The notes under the pieces are model-generated. The model worked only from the letters and a program-made list of their open reading frames with translations. It was not told the origin of the DNA and made no database searches. Both the position numbers and the translations under genes were made by a program. Shown here one piece after another: positions 29,782 through 39,600 of a stretch of 64,000 nucleotides of DNA. Source of the DNA: Muribaculaceae bacterium (GTDB lineage: Bacteria; Bacteroidota; Bacteroidia; Bacteroidales; Muribaculaceae); contig JAFLTO010000007.1 of the NCBI GenBank assembly GCA_022510425.1, positions 1-64,000 of the forward strand. Direction: 5' to 3'. Position 1 is the stretch's first letter. Each line of letters begins with the position of its first letter.

Positions 29782-30954
29782 ATGATCTTAGCTGACACTA
29801 CATATTCATTTGGCGAATTCATGCGTCAGACTGTGGCCACATTCTGGGAGTTTACAGGGTTTTATAATTGCGAATGGGAAAACCTTGTAATGCTTGCAGT
29901 GGGTTGCTTCTTCGTATGGCTCGCTATCAAGAAAAATTTTGAACCCCTATTACTTGTGCCCATTGGTTTCGGTATGCTTATCGGTAACATTCCTTTCCAA
30001 GAGGGTATGGAAATAGGTATCTATGAACCGGGATCTGTGCTTAATATCCTCTATAATGGAGTGGAGAGAGGGTGGTATCCTCCTCTGATCTTCCTTGGTA
30101 TCGGCGCTATGACGGATTTCTCGGCCCTTTTGGCTAATCCGAAACTTATGGTGATTGGCGCTTGTGCCCAGTTCGGTATATTCGGTGCATATATGCTGGC
30201 TTTGCTTTGCGGATTTGAACCACTTTCTGCCGGTTGTGTGGCAATTATCGGGGGCGCCGATGGACCTACTGCTATCTTCACCACATCCAAACTGAATCCA
30301 AATCTTTTGGGAGCTGTAGCTGTGTCTGCCTATTCTTACATGGCATTGATTCCTTTGATTCAGCCTCCTCTGATGCGTCTTTTCACAACTAAGAAAGAGC
30401 GTCTTATAAAGATGAAACCTGTACGCGTGGTGACACAAAATGAAAAGATTATATTCCCGGTTGTTGGTTTGCTTCTCACCTGTTTTGTTGTGCCTTCAGG
30501 CATACCCTTGCTCGGCATGCTCTTCTTCGGTAATCTGCTCAGAGAAAGCGGTGTGACCACCCGCCTCGCGAAGACTGCCAGCAATGCCATGACAGATATT
30601 GTCACAATATTACTGGGACTTACTGTGGGTGCTTCCACTCAGGGTGACAAATTCCTTACTCTTGACACTCTATTAATTTTCGGGTTAGGTTTCGCAGCTT
30701 TCATTATTGCCTCCTCCACAGGTGTGTGCTCTGTGAAACTTTTCAATCTTTTCTTGCGTAAGGACAAGAAGATCAACCCGCTCATCGGTAACGCAGGAGT
30801 ATCAGCAGTGCCGATGGCTGCCAGAATTTCTAACAATCTCGGGCTTGAATACGATCCCAATAATTATCTCCTGATGCATGCTATGGGTCCGAATGTGGCC
30901 GGTGTGATTGGTTCAGCTGTGGCGGCAGGCGTATTGCTCAGTTTCCTCGGTTAA
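29782..30954 (+). CDS. mmdB: Methylmalonyl-CoA decarboxylase beta subunit (sodium-ion pump)
   Basis: Polytopic inner-membrane subunit that decarboxylates carboxybiotin and exports sodium ions. The 390 residues contain about ten hydrophobic segments and the OadB/MmdB signatures GVERGWYPPLIFLGIGAMTDF, IIGGADGPTAIF (the conserved Asp region for sodium) and the terminal NPLIGNAGVSAVPMAARIS with HAMGPNVAGVIGSAVAAG. It is the last gene of the operon, 18 nt after mmdC, before a strong terminator. Confidence 0.96.
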   Translation: MILADTTYSFGEFMRQTVATFWEFTGFYNCEWENLVMLAVGCFFVWLAIKKNFEPLLLVPIGFGMLIGNIPFQEGMEIGIYEPGSVLNILYNGVERGWYPPLIFLGIGAMTDFSALLANPKLMVIGACAQFGIFGAYMLALLCGFEPLSAGCVAIIGGADGPTAIFTTSKLNPNLLGAVAVSAYSYMALIPLIQPPLMRLFTTKKERLIKMKPVRVVTQNEKIIFPVVGLLLTCFVVPSGIPLLGMLFFGNLLRESGVTTRLAKTASNAMTDIVTILLGLTVGASTQGDKFLTLDTLLIFGLGFAAFIIASSTGVCSVKLFNLFLRKDKKINPLIGNAGVSAVPMAARISNNLGLEYDPNNYLLMHAMGPNVAGVIGSAVAAGVLLSFLG

Positions 30955-31030
30955 AATTAAATGGACCGGCTCCGTTTCTTCTTCAAAACCGATGAATTTA
31001 AAGAAAATTTGAGTGATAAATAATAATTGT

Positions 31031-31064
31031 GTTGAGTCTCTCATTAAGAGACTCAACTTTTTTT
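31031..31064 (+). terminator. Rho-independent terminator of the methylmalonyl-CoA decarboxylase operon
   Basis: GTTGAGTCTCT (31031-31041), loop CATTA and AGAGACTCAAC (31047-31057) form a perfect 11-bp stem followed by seven T. Confidence 0.93.
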
Positions 31065-31148
31065 CTAAGTTTATTTTGCAATAATAAAAAATAAGTTAAA
31101 TTCGCATCATAAATTAAAACCCAGAAGACACACAATCAATCAATCTAC

Positions 31149-31691
31149 ATGGTCTATAGATTTAAACTTGTAAGCGATGAGGTGAGCAATTTTGCACGCG
31201 AGTATGAAATCGACTCTACAGCCACCTTTTTGCAACTACGCAATACAATCCTTGACAGCGTAGGTTATTCAAAAGACGATTTCAATTCATTCTTCCTCTG
31301 CGACGATGATTGGCAGAAAAACGAAGAAATCACCCTTGAAGATATGGGCAGTTCAAGCGACCAGGATATATGGGTGATGGGCGATACTCCTCTGAATGAG
31401 CTGATAGAAGAGGATGGTCAACGTCTTATATTCGTTTTTGACTATATGACTGAAAGATCTTTCTTCATGGAAATGAAAGAGTCTTTCCCAGGAAGAACAC
31501 TCTCTGACCCGATGTGTACTCTTAAAAGGGGGAATCCTCCGGCACAATATGTAGATCTTGATGAATTTGACTCAAAGATCGATCAAACAGCTTCTCTGCT
31601 CCCCGGAGATGATCTTGATCTCGATATCTATGGAGATGATCAATATAATGAAGAAGACATAGCCGATGGTTTTGATATAAACAATCTTTAA
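31149..31691 (+). CDS. Plasmid pRiA4b ORF-3-like family protein
   Basis: The 180 residues begin MVYRFKLVSDEVSNFAREYEIDSTATFLQLRNTI, the ubiquitin-like start of the pRiA4b ORF-3 (IS1096 TnpR passenger) family, continuing with the FFLCDDDWQKNEEITLEDM segment. The family function is unknown. The C-terminus is strongly acidic (GDDLDLDIYGDDQYNEEDIADGFD), which suggests binding to a basic partner. Despite the family name there is no transposase or inverted repeat here, and the gene appears to be a chromosomal single gene bounded by its own terminator. Confidence 0.75.
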   Translation: MVYRFKLVSDEVSNFAREYEIDSTATFLQLRNTILDSVGYSKDDFNSFFLCDDDWQKNEEITLEDMGSSSDQDIWVMGDTPLNELIEEDGQRLIFVFDYMTERSFFMEMKESFPGRTLSDPMCTLKRGNPPAQYVDLDEFDSKIDQTASLLPGDDLDLDIYGDDQYNEEDIADGFDINNL

Positions 31692-31717
31692 TCAGACATA
31701 AATTACCAACCAAATAA

Positions 31718-31754
31718 GAAAGGCCTCAAAATAAATTTTGAGGCCTTTCTTATA
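31718..31754. terminator. Bidirectional terminator between convergent genes
   Basis: GAAAGGCCTCAAAAT (31718-31732) pairs with ATTTTGAGGCCTTTC (31735-31749), flanked by T or A tracts in both directions. It serves the plus-strand pRiA4b-like gene and the minus-strand gene at 31782. Confidence 0.85.
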
Positions 31755-31781
31755 TGTAACAAACTATATTTTTAAAATTAA

Positions 31782-32168
31782 TTATCTTCCGAATAATCTC
31801 CCAAAGAGTGAGGATTTATCTTCAGGCTTAATGTGTACATGAAGCTGATTGTCTTCTTTACCCATAAATAATATATGGTTTTTGAAAACGAATGCTATTA
31901 ACTTATCGAATTCCAATACTGCATTAAGACTTCTTATCAGAAACCGTCGGAACGGGTTGTATTCATCCACATCTTTAAGCACAATCTCAAAGCCATCGTT
32001 TTCAATGGAATGGTGCTCGCCAAGCATTGGCAAAAAATAGTCAAGACGCAAGTCTGCTGCATTTTTATGAGGCTTGCGGTATTTCTTGTATATTTCCTGT
32101 ATTACTTTTTCGTCTACCATTATTCTGTAGGCAATGTTGCATATGTAGTGTTCCTCTATGGTTAACAA
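31782..32168 (-). CDS. Hypothetical protein (128 aa)
   Basis: I do not recognise this family. The product is cytosolic-looking, without signal peptide or membrane helix: an N-terminal helical part (IEEHYICNIAYRIMVDEKVIQEIYKKYRK), a central mixed region (EIVLKDVDEYNPFRRFLIRSLNAVLEFDKLIAFVFKNHILFMGKEDN) and a short basic tail SSLFGRLFGR. It lies downstream of the serine palmitoyltransferase gene but is separated from it by a terminator, so it is probably expressed alone. Codon use matches the core genes around it. Confidence 0.6.
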   Translation of the reverse strand: MLTIEEHYICNIAYRIMVDEKVIQEIYKKYRKPHKNAADLRLDYFLPMLGEHHSIENDGFEIVLKDVDEYNPFRRFLIRSLNAVLEFDKLIAFVFKNHILFMGKEDNQLHVHIKPEDKSSLFGRLFGR

Positions 32169-32271
32169 AAAAATAATGATTCGGTTTATTTTAAAATGTT
32201 AAAATGCGTTTTTTAACATTTTATTCCGACTTCAGAGAGAATTAAAGGTATATTAATTGGTGAAAAAGTAT

Positions 32272-32309
32272 AAAGAAACGCTCTATTTCCTTATCTGAAA
32301 AATAGAGCG
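32272..32309 (-). terminator. Rho-independent terminator of the serine palmitoyltransferase gene
   Basis: CGCTCTATTT (32279-32288) pairs with AAATAGAGCG (32300-32309); read on the minus strand the stem is followed by TTTCTTT. Confidence 0.75.
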
Positions 32310-32342
32310 TAGCAAAATAAATTTAGTATTCGGGACCTTAAA

Positions 32343-33530
32343 TTAAGGAATGATATCGTATTTCTTGAATACCTTTCTGATTGCTTCGATTGAACGTTCC
32401 ACTTGTTCTTTAGTGTGGGTGGCCATCAATGAATAACGAATTAAGGTATCGTGAGGAGCTACAGCGGGAGTGACCACAGGATTTACAAAAACACCCTCAT
32501 CGAGAAGATCGCGTGTCACATGGAAAGTCTTGTAATCATCTCGAATGAAAAGAGGAATAATCGGTGTGGAAGTATGCCCTATCTCACAACCCATTTCACG
32601 GAATTTTTCAAGCGCATAATTGGTTATTTCCCAAAGATGGGCTTGTCTTTCCGGCTCTTCAAGCATTATGTCGAGAGCTGCATTCACTGCCGCAGTGGCT
32701 GCCGGAGTGATGCTTGCCGTGAAGATATAGGCTCGGGAATGATGACGAAGGAAGTTGGTGATGTCTTTGTTGGTAGCTATAAACCCTCCAAGGGATGCAA
32801 AAGATTTGCTGAATGTACCCATAATCAGCTCCACATCATTTGTGACACCGAAATGGTTGCAGGTGCCCCGTCCTCCTTCTCCGAACACTCCGATACCATG
32901 TGCTTCGTCCACCATCACGGAAGCATTGTATTGCTTTGCAAGCCTTACAATTTCCGGGAGGTTAGCCACATCTCCTTCCATTGAGAAGACACCATCGGTG
33001 ACAATAAGTTTTACTTTATTTGGATCGGCTTTTTTAAGCTGAGCCTCCAGACTCGCCATATCGTTATGTTTATATTTAAGATAATTGGAGAATGAAAGCC
33101 GACGGCCATCTATGATGGAGGCATGGTCTTGTTCGTCAAGTATGATATAGTCTTCGCGTCCTGTTAATGTTGAAATCACTCCAAGATTCACACCGAAACC
33201 GGTGCTATAAAGCATCGCGTCTTCTTTACCCACATAATCGGCAAGGCGTTCCTCGAGTTTCTTATGGATATCGAGAGTACCGTTTAGGAATGGGGAGCCG
33301 GCCATACCCGTGCCATATTTTTTTGTGGCTTCCACAGCTGCCTCGATCACCTTAGGATGATTGGTGAGCCCCATGTAGCTGTTGGAACCGAACATCAACA
33401 CTTTACGGCCGTTCATCATTACCTCTGTGTTCTGTTCACTTGAAATGGGACGGAAATATGGGTACACACCCGCAGCCTTGGCTTTTTGAGGCGCATCGTA
33501 GACTGCTAATTTTTCTTGTAGTAGACTCAT
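32343..33530 (-). CDS. spt: Serine palmitoyltransferase (alpha-oxoamine synthase)
   Basis: PLP enzyme joining serine and an acyl-CoA or acyl-ACP to 3-ketosphinganine, the first step of Bacteroidetes sphingolipid synthesis. The 395 residues match the Bacteroides SPT pattern: QEKLAVYDAPQKAKAAGVYPYFRPI, KVLMFGSNSYMGLTNHPKV, GSPFLNGTLDIHKKLE, the YSTGFGVNLGVIS block, DEAHGIGVFGEGGRGT, and the PLP Schiff-base Lys242 in GTFSKSFASLGGF. 8-amino-7-oxononanoate synthase (BioF) and glycine C-acetyltransferase are related, but the long N-terminus and the YPYFRPI block favour SPT. It is monocistronic, with a terminator downstream. Confidence 0.9.
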   Translation of the reverse strand: MSLLQEKLAVYDAPQKAKAAGVYPYFRPISSEQNTEVMMNGRKVLMFGSNSYMGLTNHPKVIEAAVEATKKYGTGMAGSPFLNGTLDIHKKLEERLADYVGKEDAMLYSTGFGVNLGVISTLTGREDYIILDEQDHASIIDGRRLSFSNYLKYKHNDMASLEAQLKKADPNKVKLIVTDGVFSMEGDVANLPEIVRLAKQYNASVMVDEAHGIGVFGEGGRGTCNHFGVTNDVELIMGTFSKSFASLGGFIATNKDITNFLRHHSRAYIFTASITPAATAAVNAALDIMLEEPERQAHLWEITNYALEKFREMGCEIGHTSTPIIPLFIRDDYKTFHVTRDLLDEGVFVNPVVTPAVAPHDTLIRYSLMATHTKEQVERSIEAIRKVFKKYDIIP

Positions 33531-33632
33531 GATGTAGTGTTTTAACTCCTTATCAAGAAAAAATTTTACGGCGAAATTGATTTTCAGCCTTTATTTCTCA
33601 ATTTGAGGAGTATTTCAAGTCAATTAAGAGAA

Positions 33633-33640
33633 CAAAGTTA
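33633..33640 (-). promoter_or_regulatory. -7 box of spt
   Basis: On the minus strand this reads TAACTTTG, matching TAnnTTTG, about 100 nt before the spt ATG. The nearest TTTG-type -33 box is 26 nt away. Confidence 0.45.
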
Positions 33641-33684
33641 ATCAATTTTTCCCAATTAGGAAAATTCAAAACCATGGTGACCTA

Positions 33685-33734
33685 TTATTAAAAAAGTGTG
33701 CCATAAAATAATGACACACTTTTAATAATTCCGG
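33685..33734 (-). terminator. Terminator after the 325-aa secreted protein gene
   Basis: TTATTAAAA-AAGTGTG and CACAC-TTTTAATAA arms flank a 14-nt loop at 33686-33730, with T runs on the minus strand. It lies between the secreted protein gene and the spt promoter. Confidence 0.6.
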
Positions 33735-33751
33735 GAAATCTTAATTATTGA

Positions 33752-34729
33752 TTAAAATACCGCTTTCACTGTCTTGTTACCCACTCTTACGAAATAAATA
33801 CCCTTCAAAGATGTGCAGTCAAGAGATGAATCATAAGTTGAAGCTACTTTTACACCGCTTGGAGTGTAAACAGATATCTGAGCAGCATTCGGCAATGAAA
33901 TTACACCGCCCTTAATGTTAATCTTGACATTCTCAGCCTGGAGCGATTTTACGCCGGCCTGCGAAGCTTCAGTGTAGGTGAGGATATGGATACCCTGGAT
34001 ATACATGGGGCAAGTATTATCAGTAGCCTCCTCGGTATATGTATAATTTGCTATATAAGCAGTTCTTTGCTCACCTTTTGCTCCATAAAGTGACCAGATA
34101 TCTGGTTCTCCGTCACCCATATTATAATCTAATTGTATATCTTGCATGTCATGATAGAAACCGGCATAATCTTTGATTACGGGACCAAGGCTGTCATCCC
34201 AGAAAGAATAATCATCATCCCATAAGTATTCGCAGTCACCGGGATCATTGGTTTCCTTTTTAGCCATATATATTTCAGTCATGACTTCAGGCATAGACTG
34301 AGAAATATAAAGTTCGAAAACAGCACAGTCAGGCATTGCCACAAGAATTCCACCACCGTCTGTTGGCCACCAATCTTCTTCGGGATCATATTGTGCAGCC
34401 GGAAGCACGATACCACCGGTCACTGAACCTTCGCCACCTTCTTCACCAAGTTGGTTGTAGCCTTTCAAATCCGGATCAGCATAACTTTCGGGTGTGTAAT
34501 AGTCATCCGGGAAATTCGGATCCTGAAATTCGTATTGGGCATGCACCAATTTGATTTTCTTGTCACTGTCAAGACCGCCTACATATTTGTCGATTTTTTC
34601 CTGTGAATCAAGCCATAACCAACCGTCGGCATCACAGTCGGCCGGATCAAAGAAATTGTAAGTGGCATCCTGAGCGTTTGCCCCTAATGCAAGGCCTGCA
34701 AATGCCATAAAAAGTAAAGATTTTTTCAT
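33752..34729 (-). CDS. Secreted hypothetical protein with probable T9SS sorting domain
   Basis: The 325 residues from ATG 34729 start with a signal peptide (MKKSLLFMAFAGLALGANAQ). The mature region is acidic and rich in Asp, Tyr and Trp (DADGWLWLDSQ, DPEEDWWPTDGGG, DCEYLWDDDYSFWDD), without a motif I recognise. The last 65 residues (VKINIKGGVISLPNAAQISVYTPSGVKVASTY to SLKGIYFVRVGNKTVKAVF) have the GIYFVRV-type pattern of type A T9SS sorting domains. I infer an exported surface or released protein dependent on PorU/PorV. An in-frame TTG two codons upstream was not chosen. It is separate from the SusD operon upstream by 138 nt. Confidence 0.75.
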   Translation of the reverse strand: MKKSLLFMAFAGLALGANAQDATYNFFDPADCDADGWLWLDSQEKIDKYVGGLDSDKKIKLVHAQYEFQDPNFPDDYYTPESYADPDLKGYNQLGEEGGEGSVTGGIVLPAAQYDPEEDWWPTDGGGILVAMPDCAVFELYISQSMPEVMTEIYMAKKETNDPGDCEYLWDDDYSFWDDSLGPVIKDYAGFYHDMQDIQLDYNMGDGEPDIWSLYGAKGEQRTAYIANYTYTEEATDNTCPMYIQGIHILTYTEASQAGVKSLQAENVKINIKGGVISLPNAAQISVYTPSGVKVASTYDSSLDCTSLKGIYFVRVGNKTVKAVF

Positions 34730-34867
34730 AAGCAATTGGTTTTAATTAAACTGTTATTTAGACACCATTGCATAACGGAGTCTTACAAATGAACGGCAAA
34801 ATAAGCATAAATAATTCAATTTGACAAAAATCTTTGGAATAATTGACTTTTAAGAAATTAGAACATA

Positions 34868-36637
34868 TTATACTTCATTCCAGTCGGGATTTTGTTCAAT
34901 TCCATGATAACGGATGTCATCCCAAGCTATAGGATAGAAATACTGGCGTGGTGAGAAGGAACGGGTATTGTTATTATTACCGTTTACAACCCTATTCAAA
35001 ATTACTGTCTTCGTGCCGTCTTCCTCGAAAATAATCCTGCAACCATAAAGGGGATTAGTGGATCCGTTCATCACTTTTTGGGCTGTTCCGTATCGGAGTA
35101 TATCCCAATAAGTTGTCTTTTCAAATGCAAGTTCAACTCTTCTCTCATTGGTGATGTCTTCCCATGATATCGAGGTTAACTCAGGCATATGCACTCTCCT
35201 CCTGATCTGATTTATCTTGTCGAGTGCGTCTCCCGGTCTTCCTAATTTAAAATCAATTTCTGCATAGTCAAGCAATAGTTCGGCATAGCGCCAAAGGATG
35301 CAATTCTGAGAACTGGCATAGGTTTCATCCTGATCGATCTGTTGACTCTCGCGCAAGAATTTTGCCATGTAATAACCCGTGCGTGTCATAGACGAAGTAG
35401 TTGATGAATCATAGGGAGTAATGTCTTTCCCGGGAATGTATGCACCGTTAACCCCAGTGTAGTGTGTTTCTATTGTTGTACCTTTCCATTCCGCGCCGTC
35501 ATATAAAATGTTGGCATAAAAACGATAGTCCCTACCCTCATAGGGATTCTGAGGATCGTAACCCGACTCCGGATCTGAGATGAGCTTTCCATTATCCATC
35601 CGATATTCGTCTACATGGTTTTGTGTGGGATTATAGGCACAATTCACTCCCGTGAGAGAGGGCGGTGCCGCATCCCTGTCAAGTTTATGTCCAAATCCTG
35701 CGGATGTGAAATTTCCGTCATCGCTATGTTGAACCTCCCAGATTGATTCCATAGAATTCTTGGTAAGGAAAATGTTGCGGTATTCATTCATCACCCCCTC
35801 CCGGTTAGTTGAAGTTATCGGAACGAGTCGGTATTTATTTAAAGCAATCACCCTGTCGTATTCCTTGGCCGCCAGACCTAACATTTCAAGGCTCCTGCTT
35901 TCCTTAAAACCCAAAAATGGTTGCTCCACATTTTGGAAATGTTCACCTGACGCCCAGAAATAAGTTTTGGCCTTCAGCATCAGTGCAGCACCTTTAGTGG
36001 CTCTCCCAACCATAGTTTCCGGCAGGTCTGTTTCCAATAGAGAAGATGCAATCTCCGCTTCATTGGTGATAAATTCCACCATTTCCTCAAATGAGGCTCT
36101 CGGGAATGTCTCTGTTTCCTCCAAGGGGTTGTAAGTATGGTCTATTATCAAGGCTCCTCCGAATTGACGTAAAAGTTTATAATAATACCAAGCCCTAAAG
36201 AAATGAGCCTCTCCCATAAGCCTTGTCCTCATTGATGCGGGAAGCTCCGATTCATGTTCCATCAGGGTGTTGATGGAGCGAATCATTGTATAATAATTTT
36301 CCCATAATAATTTGCCTCTGCTGTTATAAATAGTTTGGGCTCCTTTCAGCATATCGCCATAGCCCGCCTGGTACCAATCGCTTCGGCCGACGGTGATCTG
36401 GTCACCATACCATGGTTCATATTCCTCACCCAGGTTCTTGATAATAGTGGATACGAGAATATAGAAACCATTGTCCATGTTCCTGTACCACCTCGCTGTA
36501 TATTCGTCAAGCAGTTGTTCATCTCCCCAAATTTGGGTTTCTGCAAGTTTGTCGTAAGGCTCATCGCGAAACAAGCTGTCGCAAGAGCACAAATAAAGGG
36601 AAAAAAATAATACCGAAATATATTTTATGTGATTCAT
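34868..36637 (-). CDS. SusD/RagB-family nutrient-binding lipoprotein
   Basis: SusD-type surface lipoprotein of 589 residues, last of the metalloprotease-SusC-SusD operon. The lipobox LYLCSCDSLF is at residues 15-22. The RagB/SusD pattern is clear in MGEAHFFRAWYYYKLLRQFGGALII, in LLDYAEIDFKLGRPGDALDKINQIRRRVHMPEL and in ITNERRVELAFEKTTYWDILRYG, ending in the PIAWDDIRYHGIEQNPDW block. The length and the terminal block place it nearer the RagB-type, peptide-importing branch by impression only. The susC gene ends 14 nt upstream. Confidence 0.95.
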   Translation of the reverse strand: MNHIKYISVLFFSLYLCSCDSLFRDEPYDKLAETQIWGDEQLLDEYTARWYRNMDNGFYILVSTIIKNLGEEYEPWYGDQITVGRSDWYQAGYGDMLKGAQTIYNSRGKLLWENYYTMIRSINTLMEHESELPASMRTRLMGEAHFFRAWYYYKLLRQFGGALIIDHTYNPLEETETFPRASFEEMVEFITNEAEIASSLLETDLPETMVGRATKGAALMLKAKTYFWASGEHFQNVEQPFLGFKESRSLEMLGLAAKEYDRVIALNKYRLVPITSTNREGVMNEYRNIFLTKNSMESIWEVQHSDDGNFTSAGFGHKLDRDAAPPSLTGVNCAYNPTQNHVDEYRMDNGKLISDPESGYDPQNPYEGRDYRFYANILYDGAEWKGTTIETHYTGVNGAYIPGKDITPYDSSTTSSMTRTGYYMAKFLRESQQIDQDETYASSQNCILWRYAELLLDYAEIDFKLGRPGDALDKINQIRRRVHMPELTSISWEDITNERRVELAFEKTTYWDILRYGTAQKVMNGSTNPLYGCRIIFEEDGTKTVILNRVVNGNNNNTRSFSPRQYFYPIAWDDIRYHGIEQNPDWNEV

Positions 36638-36651
36638 GTTTTTAATCTTTA

Positions 36652-39600
36652 TTAGAAACCAAATGTGAGGGAGACTCCATAACCCCTTGTGATGGGATAA
36701 CCGCGCAGCACTTCAGGGTCCATTCCGTTTTCAAGCGAAGACCATGTAAAAAGGTTGGAAGCCTGGAAAGCAATATCCAAGGTCTTGACTCCGGAGTGTC
36801 CCAAAACTTTTGCAGGGAAATGGTATCCTACCGTCAGGGCTTTAAATCTCAAGAAATTACATTTCTTTATCCAGAAGGTGCTGTCAAACCGATTGTTATC
36901 GCCTGTTGTAGCGAATTTGATTCGAGGATAACTGGCATTCGGGTTAGTCGGGGTCCATGAATCATACCAATGATAATCCTGAAATCTTTGAAGGGAACCG
37001 TTTTCTAGTGTATAAAGTTCCGTTATTTTTTGGTTATAACCGCCAAATCCCATGAATTGGGCATTGAAATATATCCCTTTCCATTCTGCTCCGACACCAA
37101 ACCCATAGCTAACATCGGGCAAAGAGGAATCTTTGACATTTATCATGTCGTTTACAGTCAATTTACCATCACCATCTTGATCTACATATTTGATATCACC
37201 CGGTTTCAATGTGCGATTTTTGTTCCCGTCTTGGTCAAGAGGCCAGTTCTTAATTTCTTCTTCATTTTGGAACAGACCGGCTGCTTCATATAGAAACCAG
37301 ACACTATAGGGATTGCCGGCATATCTTTGGTTTTCAGGAAGCGAAGACTCATCACCCCAGTCAAGCACTATATCGTCGTTGGTACCTATATTAAAGTTCA
37401 AATTATACCTGAATTCTCCGATATTATTGACGTGGCGTATGGAAAAGTCCCAACCTCGGTATCTCACTTTGCCGATATTTACATTAGCATAAACTCCGCC
37501 TGTTCCTACTGAGGGGGGAAACATTTGTGCCCTCGCGTTGGTCACCATATCCGTCCGGGTGCGTTGGAACCATTCCAATGAAAAAGATATTCGGTTGTCC
37601 CAGAAGCCTCCGTCAAGGCCTACATTGAAATCTTTTGATTTTCCCCATGTGAGGTCAGGATTAGGAAATCCGGAAATTGAGGGAATAAGCGTCGGACTCC
37701 ATACTCCTCCGAAGTTATAACCTTCACCGTTGGTGAAATTGTAGTTTTGTAGATAGGCATAATCTGAAATAGCTCCGTCATCACCAAGAATACCGGCTGA
37801 AGCCCTGATTTTTGCAAATGACAACACTGAAGGCGAAATCTTTTGGAAGAAAGATTCATTGCTTATCACCCAGGAGGCAGATCCGGTGGGGAAAAAGCCC
37901 CATCTTTTCCCCGGGGCGAAACGTGTGGAGCCATCGACACGGAAACTGAATTCTGCAAAATAACGGTTTGCAAATCCATAAGTAGCTCTACCCACCACCG
38001 AAGCCCTTTGGGTATAATACTCACTTCCTGTTAATGAACCCGATGATGTGCTTCCCATTATATCAGGATAAAGTCCCGGCCTATTATTGTTGGTGCCGTT
38101 TAGATATCGGTTGTGATAATCTTGATAGTTGAAAACAGCTGTGGCAGCAACATCGTGTTTCTCCTTGAAAGTGCGGTTATAGTTGATTCCGAACTCTATC
38201 AATTTGTTGTTTACCTTTTGGAATCTGTCAGACATTGTGATGTTGGCTTTGGGATATATCGTATTCTCATCTATAGAGAAGGTGCCGCTCCTTTCATCAT
38301 AAATATACAATGTCACAGGATTCGAACTTATGGTCGTGTTATTGTTATTAAAATCAATGGAACCCTGCAAATAAATATTAAGACCCTTTACAAACGGTAT
38401 ATCATACCTGAGCACACCCATCACAGTATGAAAATCACTTGATTGTTTGGTATAGCCTCCGAGTCCTTCTATATCAATAAGAGGGTTATAACTTTCTATA
38501 CTTGCAAGACTACCATCTGTGAATCTAAGAACTTGAAGTGGAGAGTAGCTGTAAGCCTCATCAATTGTTGCGTAGCTTGAATTTTTATAGTTTGAAACCG
38601 AACCGTTGAAGTCGACAGAGGCCGTAAGGCCTGGCAAAAGGTCGGCATCTATCTTTCCGGAATAATTATACCGGCTTCTCCCTATATTGGAGTAAAGACC
38701 TTTTGACTCTGAATAAGCCCCCGAGATGAAATATCTCACTGCGTTGCCTCCTCCGGAAATGGAGATGGAATGACGTTGAGAATGTCCCCATTTATTTAAA
38801 TGATCCATTATATTTTCATCTCCATATAAATTAGGATTGGAACCGATCAAATCCAGATTGTAGGGAGAATAAGTGTCGGAGGCCGATTCTGCCACAGCCC
38901 GGTTGTAAAGCTCGGCGAATTGGCGTGCGTTCAGGAATTTGGGGAGATTGGTGGCCTGTTCAAAATTGAACTGACCTCTATAGGTAACCCGTGCCCTAGA
39001 GGACGTCTTGCCACGTTTTGTTTGCACAAGAATTACACCATTGGCCGCTCTGGCTCCATATACGGCTGCAGCGGCCGCATCTTTTAATATGGAAATGCTT
39101 TCGATATCGTCAGGGTTGAGGTCACTCAGACGCATTTCTCCGTCATTGGTGTTAGTGCCTAGCCTGGGTATGCCATCAATAACCAACAAGGGTTCACCGG
39201 TGTTTCCTCTTACGCTTATTCTGGATTCTTTAGCTGAGGATGGGTCAGCCGATGTCATGGAAACTCCAAGTCCGGAAACCTGCCCTGCAAGACTCTGGTC
39301 AAGGTTCATCGACGGTATTTTGGCAAGGTCTGATCCTTTCAACACCTCCACCGAAGAGGTAAGGCTCGCTTTCTTGGCTGTGCCATAACCTATCACCACC
39401 ACTTCTTCTATTTCGCTTGCATTCACCTGCATCTTGATTTTTAATGATGTCTCACCGGGATTCACTTTTATTAGACGAGGTGAATAACCGACGTACGTCA
39501 CGGAGAGTTCCACATCTTGATTCACAGGTATATTAAGAACAAAATTACCATCGATATCAGTAGAGGAAGCTATTAGTTCATTTTCTACTTTTACGGTGGC

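Noticed and set aside
31149..31691. Mobile element, because the protein family is named after plasmid pRiA4b and IS1096
   Set aside because: No transposase, inverted repeats or target duplication around it; codon use and terminators are those of a core gene.
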